Source: an uncultured Rhodospirillaceae bacterium
GTDB lineage: Bacteria > Pseudomonadota > Alphaproteobacteria > Azospirillales > Azospirillaceae
Direction of reading: 5' to 3'
Length of the DNA stretch: 64,000 nucleotides
Assembly: GCA_937927415.1 (NCBI GenBank)
Contig: CALBDS010000004.1
Coordinates: forward strand, 558,001-622,000
Shown here: positions 52,862 to 64,000 of the stretch, one piece after another
Layout: the number at the start of each line of letters is the position of its first letter
Position numbering within the stretch: the first letter of the stretch is position 1
Position numbers and translations under genes: made by a program
The notes under the pieces: generated by a model
What the model was told of the DNA's origin: nothing
The model's database searches: none
What the model saw: only the letters and a program-made list of their open reading frames with translations

Positions 52862-53755
52862 ATGACGACAATCCCGCAAATTTTAAGATTTTTCCTCTAT
52901 GAAGAGGCTCCCTCGGATGTGGAGTTGGATTTTTTGAACGTGGAGGCGATTCCGCTGCGCAGCGGCGCCCACAATTGGATGATTCGCCCACACTCCCACC
53001 CCAACCATGTACAGATCCTGATGGTGACGCACGGCGGCGGTGCCATCACCATGGACGGCGTGCTGTGGGAAATCACTCCTCCCGGCCTAGTGATCGTCCC
53101 GGCCGGTACCGTCCACGAGATTTCGTTCCGCCCCAACACAGACGGCATCGTCATCACCGTCGCCTCGGCCTACGTCGCGACGACGGTGGAGGAGGACCGG
53201 CGCCTCCTGGACGCCACCCTCACCCCGATGGCGCTCACCCCGGCGCCGGATGTTCTGACGGCTCACGGGTTGCTGGAGGTGTTCGAAGCGCTGTTGCGGG
53301 AGTTCACCTGGTCGGGACCGGCGCGACGGATGGCGATCAAGAGCCACTTTCTGCGCCTGCTCGTGATCTTCCTGCGTCTGGATAACGCGCGCAAGCAGAC
53401 CTCAAGCGGCCCTGGACGCCGCCATGCCGCCATCGTCGAGCGGTTCCGCGCGGAAATTGAAGAGGGGTTCCGGGTGCACAAGCGCCTTGATCACTATTTG
53501 CGCCGGCTTGGCGTGTCCGCGTCGCGACTGCACGAATCCTGTCAGATCGTCGCCGGGACCAGCCCCGCCGCGCTGCTCCACGACCGGGTGGTCATCGAGG
53601 CCAAACGACTCTTGGTCTATTCTGGCGTTTCTGTTGCTGAGATCGCCCATCGCCTGGGATTTGAGGATCCTGCCTATTTCAGTCGCTTCTTCAGCCAGCG
53701 GGCGGGATGTTCGCCGCGCGCCTACCGTGTGGAGGCGCTGGCCCACATCCGCTGA
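52862..53755 (+). CDS. AraC-family transcriptional regulator
   Basis: A 297-residue regulator. The N-terminal cupin-like sensing domain has RPHSHPNHVQILMVTHGGG and VPAGTVHEISF. The C-terminal double HTH has DHYLRRLGVSASRLHESCQ and SVAEIAHRLGFEDPAYFSRFFSQRAGCSPRAYR. It resembles the PobR-type activators of aromatic-acid pathways. It is divergent from the FAD dehydrogenase operon and probably controls it. The 202-nt gap between them should hold both promoters. Confidence 0.9.
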   Translation: MTTIPQILRFFLYEEAPSDVELDFLNVEAIPLRSGAHNWMIRPHSHPNHVQILMVTHGGGAITMDGVLWEITPPGLVIVPAGTVHEISFRPNTDGIVITVASAYVATTVEEDRRLLDATLTPMALTPAPDVLTAHGLLEVFEALLREFTWSGPARRMAIKSHFLRLLVIFLRLDNARKQTSSGPGRRHAAIVERFRAEIEEGFRVHKRLDHYLRRLGVSASRLHESCQIVAGTSPAALLHDRVVIEAKRLLVYSGVSVAEIAHRLGFEDPAYFSRFFSQRAGCSPRAYRVEALAHIR

Positions 53756-53811
53756 CCAATCGGCCAGCGGTAGCGATGGGGCCGGGCGTCCTCGCCGTAT
53801 GAAAGCCGTGT

Positions 53812-53925
53812 TCAGACCCTCGCGATCCGTAAGCCGCCGATGATTGCTTCGCCGGTCACATAGGGGAAGGTGCCGGCGGCGAACGCGGCGGCACCGAAAC
53901 CAAAGAGACGGAAGCCAGCCCACAT
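53812..53925 (-). pseudogene. possible C-terminal remnant of a short-chain dehydrogenase
   Basis: The minus strand reads 37 codons with AAGTFPYVTGEAIIGGLRIARV before a TGA. This resembles the conserved SDR ending (YVTGxxxxxDGG) with the DGG damaged. It lies between the AraC and LysR genes. It is short, so chance cannot be excluded. Confidence 0.3.
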
Positions 53926-53967
53926 GACCTCGCTGCTTATGGGATTTGTCCAGGACAGGCCAGAAAC

Positions 53968-54852
53968 TCAGGGGCTTGGAACCGTTACCAAGCGCATGGC
54001 TTCGATGAAGCGTCGGGCCGGCAATGTCAGACCGGCTGTCGGGCACGCCGCCACGATACGAAGGGTGAGCCGTGGCACCAATGGCCGCGTGACGATGCCG
54101 GCCAAAGGCATAAAAATATTCGAGACTGGCTGCACAGCAACACCAAGACCGGCCGACACCAATGCCAACCGGACCTCCTGACTGGGCAACGGCGCGGTCA
54201 CGTGCAACTTAAGACCAAGCGCATGGCCGGCAGCAAGAAGCAAAGCGTCTGCAGTACCAGCATGACCAGGCGACCCAACGACAAGAAGCTCTTTGGACAA
54301 TTGGCGGATATCAATATTTTCTTCGACAGATAGAGGGTGATTTTCCGCCAATGCAATATTAATATCCTCCACCCATAGAGGCTCAGCAATAACATTGTCG
54401 CGGACCGCCTCCAATGGCAACAACACAATGTCCAACATCTCCCTGTCGAGCATCGCAAGCAAGTTTGACGAAGAATTAGAGCTTACGAACACGTCAAAAT
54501 CGGATCCCTCCATGAAGGCATGCAATCTATTCGAAAAATAACTTGTTGCGGAATCGCTTGTAATCCCAAGCCGCATCGGGACAGCACCCCCATCTGCAAC
54601 AGCTCGAGCGATACGCGTAGCGCGCTCAAGAACAGCAAGAGCACATCGGATCTCACTTAGAAACACAGTACCGGCAGGTGTAAGGCTGCTGCCCCAAGCG
54701 TTGCGCGCCACCAATTGCACGCCTACGTCCGCTTCCAGTGCCCGGATGGATTGGCTGAGTGCCGGTTGACGCAAACCAAGCTGACGGGCAGCCCGATGAA
54801 TGCTGCCAGTTTCAGCCAACATTGTCAGATGGTGGAGATGGCGCAATTCCAT
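53968..54852 (-). CDS. LysR-type transcriptional regulator
   Basis: A 294-residue LysR regulator. The HTH reads MELRHLHHLTMLAETGSIHR with LGLRQPALSQSIRALEADVG. The effector domain includes LPSQEVRLALVSAGLGVAVQP. The ATG at 54852 was chosen to match the family start MELRHL. It is clearly related to the IS-interrupted LysR gene at 39.1 kb. The effector domain is more AT-rich than its surroundings. Its target is unknown; neighbours on both sides are catabolic or transport genes. Confidence 0.88.
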   Translation of the reverse strand: MELRHLHHLTMLAETGSIHRAARQLGLRQPALSQSIRALEADVGVQLVARNAWGSSLTPAGTVFLSEIRCALAVLERATRIARAVADGGAVPMRLGITSDSATSYFSNRLHAFMEGSDFDVFVSSNSSSNLLAMLDREMLDIVLLPLEAVRDNVIAEPLWVEDINIALAENHPLSVEENIDIRQLSKELLVVGSPGHAGTADALLLAAGHALGLKLHVTAPLPSQEVRLALVSAGLGVAVQPVSNIFMPLAGIVTRPLVPRLTLRIVAACPTAGLTLPARRFIEAMRLVTVPSP

Positions 54853-54917
54853 CGCAGGCATCACCTTCACAACATCATGCCACACGGGCGTCGCCCACGG
54901 CGCCAAGGCACCACATG

Positions 54918-57050
54918 TCATGCCGCCCGGATATCGACCAGAAGGCCCTCGACCTCACGTTGCAGTTGCTCGGCTTGGCGCGTGAGATCCTGTGAGGAGC
55001 CGAGCACGTCGCCGGCCGCACCCCGCGTCTCATCGGCGGCCCTGGCGACACCGCCGATGATCGTGGTTACCGCCTGCGTGGCCTGCGCCGCCAGTTGCGC
55101 ATTGCCGGCGATGCGGACCGTCGCCCCCTCCTGTTCCTCAACGGCATGGGCGACGGTGCAGGAGATCCGTCCCATTTCGTCGATCACGCGGATGATTTCG
55201 CCGATTGCGGCGGCGGCGCCTTCGGTGACATCCTGCATGGACTCGATCTGCGCCGTGATCTCACCGGTCGCCCTGGAGGTCTGGCCGGCGAGGTTCTTGA
55301 CCTCATTCGCAACCACGGCGAAGCCTTTGCCCGCATCGCCGGCGCGGGCCGCCTCGATGGTGGCGTTCAGCGCCAACAGATTGGTCTGCGCGGCCACATT
55401 GTGGATCAGCTGAATCACGGCGCCGATGCGCGCTCCTGTTTCGACGAGCATACGCACGGTCCCTTCCGCTTGGCTGGCAGCACCCACCGCCGCCTTGGTG
55501 ATGCGACTGGACTCGGCGATATGACGGCCGATGTCGCCAATGGACAGGCGAAGCTGACCGGCGGCGCTGGCCACCGTACCGACATTCGCCGCCGTCTGGT
55601 CACCGGCCGCGGCGACCTCCGTCGCCTGGTGCAGCAACCGTTCGGCCCCGTTCGTCATGGCCCGTGCGGTGCCTTCAAGGCCGCTGGCCGCGGTTGCCAC
55701 AGCGCGCACAATGCCGCCAAGTTTGGCGTCGAAGTCCTGGGCGAGCTGTTCCAGCTTGCGCGCCCGCTCCTCGCGGGTGGCGCGGGTGCGCTCCTGCTCC
55801 ATCCGCAACGCATCGGCCCGGATCAGTTCCTCCTTGAAGACCTGCATGGCCCGCGCCATGTCGCCGACCTCGTCGCGGCGACCGAGATCGGGAACGATGA
55901 GGTCACGCTCGCCCGACGCCAGGCGCTGCATGGAGCCGCTGAGCGCTGCCATGGGGCGTGTGATGCCCCGCGCGAACAGGATGCCGCCGGCACTCAACGC
56001 CAGCACCAGAACGGCACCGACCGCAATCATGTGGTCGCGCATCGAGGCGACCGGAGCGAGGATCTCGCCGAGCGCCGCTTCAGCCACGATCGACCAGTCG
56101 AGTTCGCTGCGTCGCAAAGGACGCACGGCGGCCAGGACCGGCGCCGGGCCGGAGGCGGCGACCGCGTTCCCAATTCCCGGACGCGCAATGCCGGCGCCCC
56201 CCTCATAGCGGCGCAGAACCGCCGGCCCATCCGCAAAGCGCGGTGTGCTGCGAAACAACCCGTCGCCGCCGACGATGAACGTATCGCCCGTATTCCCCAT
56301 GCCCTCCGTCGTCCGCATGATGCGGTCGAGCCCGTCCGGGCGCAGCCGGAACACAAGCACGGAGAGCAGTTGCCCACCACCGTTCGGCTCCGGCAGCAAC
56401 ACCGGAGTGGCGATGAATGCCGACGGGCGTCCTTCGTCGTCTCCGTAAGCGAGGAAATCGACGACGCGCACGTCCCCGGCTTGAGGGGCGTGACGAAACG
56501 TCTCCAGCAGAGCCGCCAGCGGGCCTGAACCGACCGGAGCGGCAAAGTCGTTGCCCTTCGCGGCGCTGAAGACGATGTTCCCTTCCGGCGAGAGCAACAA
56601 CACGTCGGCCAAGCCGCGTCGCCGCACCAGGTCGCTCATCCAACCGGCGATTCGCTGGTGCGCACCGTCATACAGGCTCCCGCCGGTGCTCTCCAGCCTC
56701 CAGCGCTCGGCCGGCGGGTAGGGATTCTCCTCGACGTACCGCTTCCGAAGCGCCGCTGCGGCGTCACCGGAGCGCTCCGCCTCGACGCGCCAGCCATTGC
56801 CCAGCGCCACGACCGCGTCGCGTAGCGAGCGCGTGCCGGCGGTGAGAACGGCGTCGCCCTCCAGCCCCGCGAGGTAGGCCCGCACACTGGCTTCGCGAGC
56901 GTCGGCAAGGGCAACCAGCTTGTGTTCCGCAGCCTCGTGCAGACGGTCGCTGGCCGCCAGATAGCCGAACGAGCCCAGAGAAACGCCGGCCAGCACCGCC
57001 GAGGCCGCCAGAGCCAACGGAATCCTGTGCCGCAACTTCAGGCGGTTCAT
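54918..57050 (-). CDS. methyl-accepting chemotaxis protein coupled to a Liv-type transporter
   Basis: A 710-residue chemoreceptor. Membrane helix 1 is at about 12-32. A large periplasmic dCache-like sensor region (about 33-340, with DVLLLSPEGNIVFSAAKGND and GNTGDTFIVGGDGLFRS) follows, then membrane helix 2 at about 350-372, HAMP, and a signalling domain with HNVAAQTNLLALNATIEAA and GKGFAVVANEVKNLA. The ATG overlaps the livM stop by 4 nt, so receptor and transporter are made together, implying that the cell swims toward what it imports. Confidence 0.93.
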   Translation of the reverse strand: MNRLKLRHRIPLALAASAVLAGVSLGSFGYLAASDRLHEAAEHKLVALADAREASVRAYLAGLEGDAVLTAGTRSLRDAVVALGNGWRVEAERSGDAAAALRKRYVEENPYPPAERWRLESTGGSLYDGAHQRIAGWMSDLVRRRGLADVLLLSPEGNIVFSAAKGNDFAAPVGSGPLAALLETFRHAPQAGDVRVVDFLAYGDDEGRPSAFIATPVLLPEPNGGGQLLSVLVFRLRPDGLDRIMRTTEGMGNTGDTFIVGGDGLFRSTPRFADGPAVLRRYEGGAGIARPGIGNAVAASGPAPVLAAVRPLRRSELDWSIVAEAALGEILAPVASMRDHMIAVGAVLVLALSAGGILFARGITRPMAALSGSMQRLASGERDLIVPDLGRRDEVGDMARAMQVFKEELIRADALRMEQERTRATREERARKLEQLAQDFDAKLGGIVRAVATAASGLEGTARAMTNGAERLLHQATEVAAAGDQTAANVGTVASAAGQLRLSIGDIGRHIAESSRITKAAVGAASQAEGTVRMLVETGARIGAVIQLIHNVAAQTNLLALNATIEAARAGDAGKGFAVVANEVKNLAGQTSRATGEITAQIESMQDVTEGAAAAIGEIIRVIDEMGRISCTVAHAVEEQEGATVRIAGNAQLAAQATQAVTTIIGGVARAADETRGAAGDVLGSSQDLTRQAEQLQREVEGLLVDIRAA

Positions 57051-58030
57051 TCGGGTTTCCTCCGGCCCAACACCTGCTGGATCTCGCCAACGATGCCGCG
57101 GCGGAACAGGAGGACACAGGCGACGAAGATGGCGCCGGTCACCACGGTGACCGGGAACCGCGTGGCGGCCAGATAGCTCTCCAGCGTGACCACGATGCCG
57201 GCGCCGACGACGGGTCCGAACAGCGTGCCCATGCCGCCCAGCAACGTCATCAGCACCACCTCGCCCGACATCTGCCACGTCACGTCGGTCAGCGAGGCGA
57301 GTTGGAACACCAGTGCCTTGGTGCCGCCGGCCAAGCCGGCCAGCGCCGCGGACAGCACGAAGGCGACGAGCTTGTACTGGTCGGTGCGGTAGCCCAGCGA
57401 GATAGCGCGCGGCTCGTTCTCGCGGATCGCCTTCAAGACCTGCCCGAAGGGCGAGTGCACGGTACGCCAGATCAGCGCGAAACCGAAGACGAACACCGCC
57501 AGCACGAAGTAGTACATCGCCAGCGGTTGGTGGAGATCAATGAACCCGAACAGATGCCCGCGCGGCACCGCCTGGATGCCGTCCTCGCCGCCGGTGAACT
57601 TCAGCTGCAAGGCCAGGAAGAACACCATCTGCGAGAGCGCCAGCGTGATCATGGCGAAGTAGATGCCCTGGCGGCGGATCGCCACCCAGCCGAACAGCAG
57701 GCCCAGAACGGCCGCCGCCGCGGTGCCCGCCAGGATCGCCAGCTCCGGCGGCCAGCCCCAGACCTTGGCGGCGTGGGCGCTCACGTAGGCGGCCCCGCCG
57801 AAGAACGCCGCGTGGCCAAAGCTCAACAGACCGGCGAAGCCGATCAGCAGGTTGAAGGCGCAGGCGAACAGCGCGAAACACAGAACCTTCATCAGGAACA
57901 CGGGGTACAGGACGAACGGCGCCACCCCGGCCAGCAGCAGACCCAGGCCGACCAGCAACGGCCATCGGCCGGTGGCATTCGCAGCGAAGGAGCGGCCTTT
58001 CACGACGGTCACAGCGGTATCGGCGGTCAT
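57047..58030 (-). CDS. livM: Liv-type ABC transporter permease (LivM)
   Basis: A 327-residue membrane protein with about nine helices. The LivM signatures are LLIGFAGLLSFGHAAFFGGAAY and VLKAIRENEPRAISLGYRTDQYK. It pairs with the LivH permease encoded 3 nt upstream. Its stop overlaps the chemoreceptor start. The substrate is unknown, probably an organic acid or amide. Confidence 0.92.
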   Translation of the reverse strand: MTADTAVTVVKGRSFAANATGRWPLLVGLGLLLAGVAPFVLYPVFLMKVLCFALFACAFNLLIGFAGLLSFGHAAFFGGAAYVSAHAAKVWGWPPELAILAGTAAAAVLGLLFGWVAIRRQGIYFAMITLALSQMVFFLALQLKFTGGEDGIQAVPRGHLFGFIDLHQPLAMYYFVLAVFVFGFALIWRTVHSPFGQVLKAIRENEPRAISLGYRTDQYKLVAFVLSAALAGLAGGTKALVFQLASLTDVTWQMSGEVVLMTLLGGMGTLFGPVVGAGIVVTLESYLAATRFPVTVVTGAIFVACVLLFRRGIVGEIQQVLGRRKPE

Positions 58031-58033
58031 GGC

Positions 58034-58921
58034 TCAGCGCTCCCGTCCAAAGAGGCCCGCGGGCTTGATGAGGAGGACGATCGCCATCACCACGAAGATG
58101 ACGATGTTGGAGGCTTCCGGGTAGAAGACCTTGGTCAGCCCTTCGAGCAGCCCGAGGCCCAGCCCGGTGACAATGGCACCGAAGATCGAGCCCATGCCGC
58201 CGATCACCACCACCGCGAAGACGATGATGATCAGGTTGGAACCCATCAGCGGGTTGACCTGATAGATGGGCGCCGCCAGCACCCCGGCGAGGCCGGCCAG
58301 CGCCACGCCGAAGCCATAGGTCAGCGTGATCATAACCGGCACGTTGATGCCGAACGCCTGCACCAGCACCGGGTTCTCGGTGGCGGCGCGCAGGTAGGCA
58401 CCCAGCCGGGTCTTCTCGATAGCGAACCATGTGCTCAGGCAGACCACCACCGAGGCCGCCACCACCCAGGTGCGGTAGTTCGGCAGGAACATGAATCCGA
58501 GGTTCTGCCCGCCCTTCAGCGCGTCGGGGATCGGGTAGGGCATCCCTGAAGAGCCGAACTGGTGACGGAACGCGCCCTCCAGCATCAACGCCAATCCGAA
58601 GGTCAGCAGCAGGCCGTAGAGGTGGTCCAGCTTGTACAGCCGGCTCAGCATGGCCTTCTCGAGCACCATGCCGAACAGGCCGACCAGGGCGGGGGTGAGG
58701 AACAGCGCCCACCAGTAGCCGACGCCCGCCCATTGCAGCAGCATCCAGGCGACGAAAGCGCCAACCATGTATTGGGCGCCATGGGCAAAGTTGATAACGT
58801 TCAGCATGCCGAAAATCACGGCAAGCCCGAGACTCAAAAGCGCATAGAACGATCCGTTTATCAGGCCCAGCAACAACTGCCCGAACAGTATTTGAGGAGC
58901 CACCCCAAGCAATTCGACCAT
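58034..58921 (-). CDS. livH: Liv-type ABC transporter permease (LivH)
   Basis: A 295-residue membrane protein with about eight helices. The LivH signatures are GLINGSFYALLSLGLAVIFGML, NVINFAHGAQYMVGAFVAW and YLRAATENPVLVQAFGINV. AGGAGC lies 8 nt before the ATG. It is followed 3 nt later by livM and preceded by the two ATPase genes. Confidence 0.92.
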   Translation of the reverse strand: MVELLGVAPQILFGQLLLGLINGSFYALLSLGLAVIFGMLNVINFAHGAQYMVGAFVAWMLLQWAGVGYWWALFLTPALVGLFGMVLEKAMLSRLYKLDHLYGLLLTFGLALMLEGAFRHQFGSSGMPYPIPDALKGGQNLGFMFLPNYRTWVVAASVVVCLSTWFAIEKTRLGAYLRAATENPVLVQAFGINVPVMITLTYGFGVALAGLAGVLAAPIYQVNPLMGSNLIIIVFAVVVIGGMGSIFGAIVTGLGLGLLEGLTKVFYPEASNIVIFVVMAIVLLIKPAGLFGRER

Positions 58922-58964
58922 GGCTCTTGCTCCTGTTGACCGTATTTAATTTTAATGGCGATGA

Positions 58965-59679
<715 letters not shown>

Positions 59680-59687
<8 letters not shown>

Positions 59688-60432
59688 GTCCGGTCCCCAT
59701 ATAGGCTTCCATGACCTGCGGGTTGCGCGAGACCTCGGCGTACGGCCCTTCGGCCAGGATCTCGCCGCGCCGCAGCACGGTGATGGTGTCGGAAAGGTCG
59801 GCGACGACCGAGAGGTTGTGCTCGACCATCAGGATGGTTCGGTCGGCCGACACGCGCTTGATGAGCTGCGCAGTACGGCCGATGTCCTCGTGACCCATGC
59901 CGGCCATCGGCTCATCGAGCAGCAGCACCTCCGGATCGAGCGCCAGCGTCGTGGCGATTTCCAACGCCCGCTTGCGCCCGTACGGCAGTTCGACGGCCGG
60001 ATGATTGGCGTATTCGGTGAGGTTCACCGCCTCAAGCAACTCGTGCACCCGGTCGTGCAGCCGGTGCAGCGAGGATTCCGGCCGCCAGAAGTGGAAGGAG
60101 GTGCCGAGCGGCTGTTGCAGCGCCACGCGCACGTTCTCCAGGACGGTGAGGTGCGGAAACACGGCGGAGATCTGGAAGGAGCGCACCAGCCCCATGCGGG
60201 CGATGTCGGCCGGCTTGGTGCCGGTGATGTCGCGGCCCTTGTAGAGGATGGCACCGCCCGTCGGCACCAGGAACTTGGTGAGCAGGTTGAACACCGTGCT
60301 CTTGCCCGCACCGTTCGGCCCGATCAGGGCGTGGATGGTGCCGCGGCGGACCTTCAGGTTCACGTTCCTGACGGCGACGAAGCCCTTGAATTCCTTGGTC
60401 AGACCACGCGCTTCGAGAATAGTGTCCGTCAT
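59680..60432 (-). CDS. livG: Liv-type ABC transporter ATPase (LivG)
   Basis: A 250-residue ATPase. Walker A is GPNGAGKST, Walker B is VLLLDEPMAGM, and the switch region is ILMVEHNLSVV. The degenerate signature region reads ELPYGRKRALEIATTLA, as usual for LivG. It is the first gene of the livG-livF-livH-livM-chemoreceptor operon. No binding-protein gene is included. Confidence 0.92.
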
Positions 60433-60521
60433 GGTAAAGACTTTCTCAGCAGGCCGGAATTGAGCAGGACATCACTCCACGCATCGCGCGACCCGCTCTT
60501 CCACGGAGTTGACCGGAGCAA

Positions 60522-61136
60522 TTATTCGGCGGATTTGGATGAAGCCTTGTGCAGAGGCTCAAGCTGGCTTCTTTCGATCCTCTTGCGGTCTGGTTCCACC
60601 TCGGCACGTGGCTCAGCCGGCTTGAGACTCCGCTGACACCGTTGGGTAAGATGCTGGTAGGCGGCCGTCGCTTGCGACTTCCAGGCAATTTCACCATCGG
60701 TCACTTCACGAAGGACACGTGCGGGAATTCCCGCAACCAGGCTCTTTTCAGGGAGCTTCGTGTTGGTTTTGATGAAGGACATCGCCGCAACAATACTGTT
60801 ATCGCCGACATCAGCACTGTCCATGACAACGGCGTTCATGCCGATCAGTACGTTTCTCCCGATGTGGCAGCCATGAAGCACCGCTCCATGGCCGATATGT
60901 CCATTCTCCTCGACGATGGTGTCGGAATCAGGAAAGCCATGCATGATGCATCCGTCCTGAATGTTGGCCCCTTCCCGCAAGATCAATCGGCCAAAGTCAC
61001 CACGCAATGATGCCAATGGCCCGACATAACAGAGCGGCCCAATGATCACGTCACCGATAAGAACTGCATCGGGATGAACATATGCACTTTGGTGCACCAC
61101 GGGAACAATTCCGTCGATTTCATATATTTTCGCCAT
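60522..61136 (-). CDS. PaaY/CaiE-like left-handed beta-helix protein
   Basis: A 204-residue gamma-carbonic-anhydrase-fold protein of hexapeptide repeats (VLIGDVIIGPLCYVGPLASL, VLHGCHIGRNVLIGMNAVVM). Zinc-type histidines are visible in DGCIMHGFP and GHIGHGAVLHGC. It is close to PaaY/CaiE proteins of phenylacetate and carnitine metabolism, which act as thioesterases or accessory proteins. A basic C-terminal tail (VEPDRKRIERSQL) is present. GGAGG precedes the ATG at 61136. It is on the same strand as the ETF genes and 67 nt after ETF-QO. Confidence 0.85.
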   Translation of the reverse strand: MAKIYEIDGIVPVVHQSAYVHPDAVLIGDVIIGPLCYVGPLASLRGDFGRLILREGANIQDGCIMHGFPDSDTIVEENGHIGHGAVLHGCHIGRNVLIGMNAVVMDSADVGDNSIVAAMSFIKTNTKLPEKSLVAGIPARVLREVTDGEIAWKSQATAAYQHLTQRCQRSLKPAEPRAEVEPDRKRIERSQLEPLHKASSKSAE

Positions 61137-61203
61137 TTGACCTCCCTTTGTTGCGGATATCGCCAACTGATGCCGCCGAGAGCGGTACGGCGATGCGGCA
61201 AGC

Positions 61204-62826
<1,623 letters not shown>

Positions 62827-62928
62827 GCTCGTTGTCCTCTGGAAGAAAAGAAGGCCGGGCGCCGTCACCTCCGCCACCCGGCCCTTGAGTTCCGCACCCC
62901 GCGGGGGACGCTTGGTGCGGCGGACGCC

Positions 62929-63855
62929 TCAGAGCGCCTGCGCGAGTTCGGGCAGCGCCTTGAAGAGGTCGGCGACGAGACCGTAATCGGCGATCTGGAA
63001 GATCGGCGCCTCCTCGTCCTTGTTGATGGCGACGATCACCTTGGAATCCTTCATGCCGGCGAGATGCTGGATGGCGCCGGAGATGCCAACCGCGATGTAC
63101 AGTTCGGGCGCCACGATCTTGCCGGTCTGGCCGACCTGATAGTCGTTGGGCACGTAGCCGGCATCCACCGCCGCGCGGCTCGCGCCGACGGCGGCGCCCA
63201 GCTTGTCGGCGACCGCCTCCAGCAGGTGGAAGTTCTCGCCCGACTGCATGCCGCGCCCGCCGGAGATGACGACGCGCGCTGCGGTCAGTTCCGGCCGCTC
63301 CGATGTTGACAGTTCGGCCGAGACGAATGTCGACACGCCCGGATCGCCGGCCGCCGCCAACGTCTCGACCGGTGCCGGACTGCCCTCCCCCGCCGCACCG
63401 AAGGCGGTGGTGCGCACCGTGATGACCTTCACCGGATCGGCGGACCGCACGGTGGCGATGGCGTTGCCCGCGTAAATCGGCCGCTCGAAGGTGTCCGGCG
63501 TCACCACGGCGGTGATTTCGGAGATTTGCGCCACGTCGAGCAAGGCCGCCACCCGCGGCAGCACGTTCTTGCCCGTGGACGTGGCGGCGGCCAGCACGTG
63601 GCTGTAGCCGGGAGCCAGCGCCACCAGCAGCGCCGCCAGAGGTTCGGCAAGACCGTGCGCGTAAGCGGCGTCATCCGCCAGCAGCACCTTGCCGATGCCG
63701 GCCACCCTGGCCGCCTGTTCGGCAACGGCACCGGCGCTGTGGCCGGCGACCAGCACGTGAACCTCACCGCCGATCGTCGAGGCCGCCGTCACCACGCTCA
63801 GCGTGGCCGGCTTGAGCTGGACATTGTCGTGCTCCGCGAGAACGAGTGTTTGCAT
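62929..63855 (-). CDS. etfA: electron-transfer flavoprotein alpha subunit
   Basis: A 308-residue ETF alpha subunit. The N-terminal domain starts TLVLAEHDNVQLKPATL. The C-terminal FAD domain has VISGGRGMQSGENFHLLEAVAD, VGQTGKIVAPELYIAVGISG and AIQHLAGMKDSKVIVAINKDEEAP. It takes electrons from dehydrogenases and delivers them to the ETF-QO encoded just downstream. A beta-subunit gene usually lies directly upstream; what is visible there does not look like it. Confidence 0.94.
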   Translation of the reverse strand: MQTLVLAEHDNVQLKPATLSVVTAASTIGGEVHVLVAGHSAGAVAEQAARVAGIGKVLLADDAAYAHGLAEPLAALLVALAPGYSHVLAAATSTGKNVLPRVAALLDVAQISEITAVVTPDTFERPIYAGNAIATVRSADPVKVITVRTTAFGAAGEGSPAPVETLAAAGDPGVSTFVSAELSTSERPELTAARVVISGGRGMQSGENFHLLEAVADKLGAAVGASRAAVDAGYVPNDYQVGQTGKIVAPELYIAVGISGAIQHLAGMKDSKVIVAINKDEEAPIFQIADYGLVADLFKALPELAQAL

Positions 63856-63876
63856 AACTGGTCACCTTCCTGGTCA

Positions 63877-64000
63877 TCAGGCCGAAGCAAGGGCAAGGCT
63901 GTTAAGCCGCGCCTCATCCTCGAGCACCGATCGGAATGAGGGAGCGGCGATCACCGACGCGATGTCGCGCGACGTCAGGCCGCCCAGGTCATAGGTCTTG
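63877..64000 (-). CDS. C-terminal fragment of an unidentified protein at the window edge
   Basis: Forty-one codons on the minus strand end in a TGA at 63877-63879, starting KTYDLGGLTSRDIASVIAAP. The position is that of etfB, but the ending lacks the usual ETF beta C-terminus. TYDLGGLTSRDIA is faintly like the C-terminus of isopropylmalate/tartrate dehydrogenases. I cannot decide from this length. Confidence 0.45.
   Translation of the reverse strand, partial: KTYDLGGLTSRDIASVIAAPSFRSVLEDEARLNSLALASA

Overview
The window reads as a high-GC alphaproteobacterial chromosome, most like Azospirillaceae or related Rhodospirillales. This is inferred from the gene families and their order (ilvB-ilvN-ilvC, mreBCD-mrdA, dnaK-dnaJ, a KaiC/hybrid-kinase pair, several Liv-type ABC systems and chemoreceptors), not from a marker gene. 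The left third is core chromosome. The right two thirds, from about 23.5 kb, look like an integrated catabolic island.

Core part (1-23.5 kb). Branched-chain amino acid synthesis: ilvB, ilvN and ilvC, with a Phd/VapC-type toxin-antitoxin pair between ilvN and ilvC. Then an AT-rich insert with two tandem, diverged genes shaped like PI-specific phospholipase C but lacking most of its catalytic residues. Then phoU, a UPF0114 membrane protein, the cell-shape operon mreB-mreC-mreD-mrdA (no rodA), tRNA-Lys(CTT), dnaK-dnaJ, a deleted alcohol-dehydrogenase remnant, a LysE-type exporter, and a KaiC-like ATPase translationally coupled to a hybrid histidine kinase.

Island junction (23.4-25.7 kb). The 3' half of an initiator tRNA-fMet gene, followed by its own terminator, lies on the minus strand. 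Its 5' half is missing, and a tyrosine integrase, a truncated DUF6088-type gene and an IS21 istA scrap follow. An intact tRNA-fMet would be expected at the other end of the island, and none was seen in this window.

Phthalate/protocatechuate block (25.7-47.2 kb). Two divergent transcription units encode phthalate 4,5-dioxygenase oxygenase (pht3) with a Liv-type ABC importer (binding protein, fused LivH-LivM permease, two ATPases), 4,5-dihydroxyphthalate decarboxylase (pht5), a universal stress protein and a small protein on one strand, and the dioxygenase reductase (pht2), the dihydrodiol dehydrogenase (pht4) and a MarR regulator on the other. A LysR gene cleanly interrupted by an IS5-like element follows. 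Next come protocatechuate 4,5-cleavage genes: ligC, ligB, and ligA fused in frame behind a DUF1932 dehydrogenase domain, preceded by a LysR regulator with two DNA-binding domains. The lower pathway (galB, galC, galD) is present only as decayed, fused and truncated pieces that run into an internally deleted second copy of the integrase. As seen here the route goes phthalate -> cis-dihydrodiol -> 4,5-dihydroxyphthalate -> protocatechuate -> 4-carboxy-2-hydroxymuconate semialdehyde -> 2-pyrone-4,6-dicarboxylate. Later steps must be encoded elsewhere.

Second catabolic block (47.3-64 kb). A NIPSNAP protein, two short-chain dehydrogenases, an ABC binding protein and a KstD-like FAD dehydrogenase lie opposite an AraC regulator. 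A LysR gene follows, then a long minus-strand run of Liv-type ABC genes (livG, livF, livH, livM) whose last permease gene overlaps a chemoreceptor gene, a PaaY-like hexapeptide protein, ETF-ubiquinone oxidoreductase and ETF alpha. An unidentified C-terminal fragment lies at the right edge. The substrate of this block is unknown; an acyl-CoA or alicyclic/aromatic carboxylate is an inference from the ETF and FAD enzymes.

All family assignments were made by reading the translations by eye. No database search was run.
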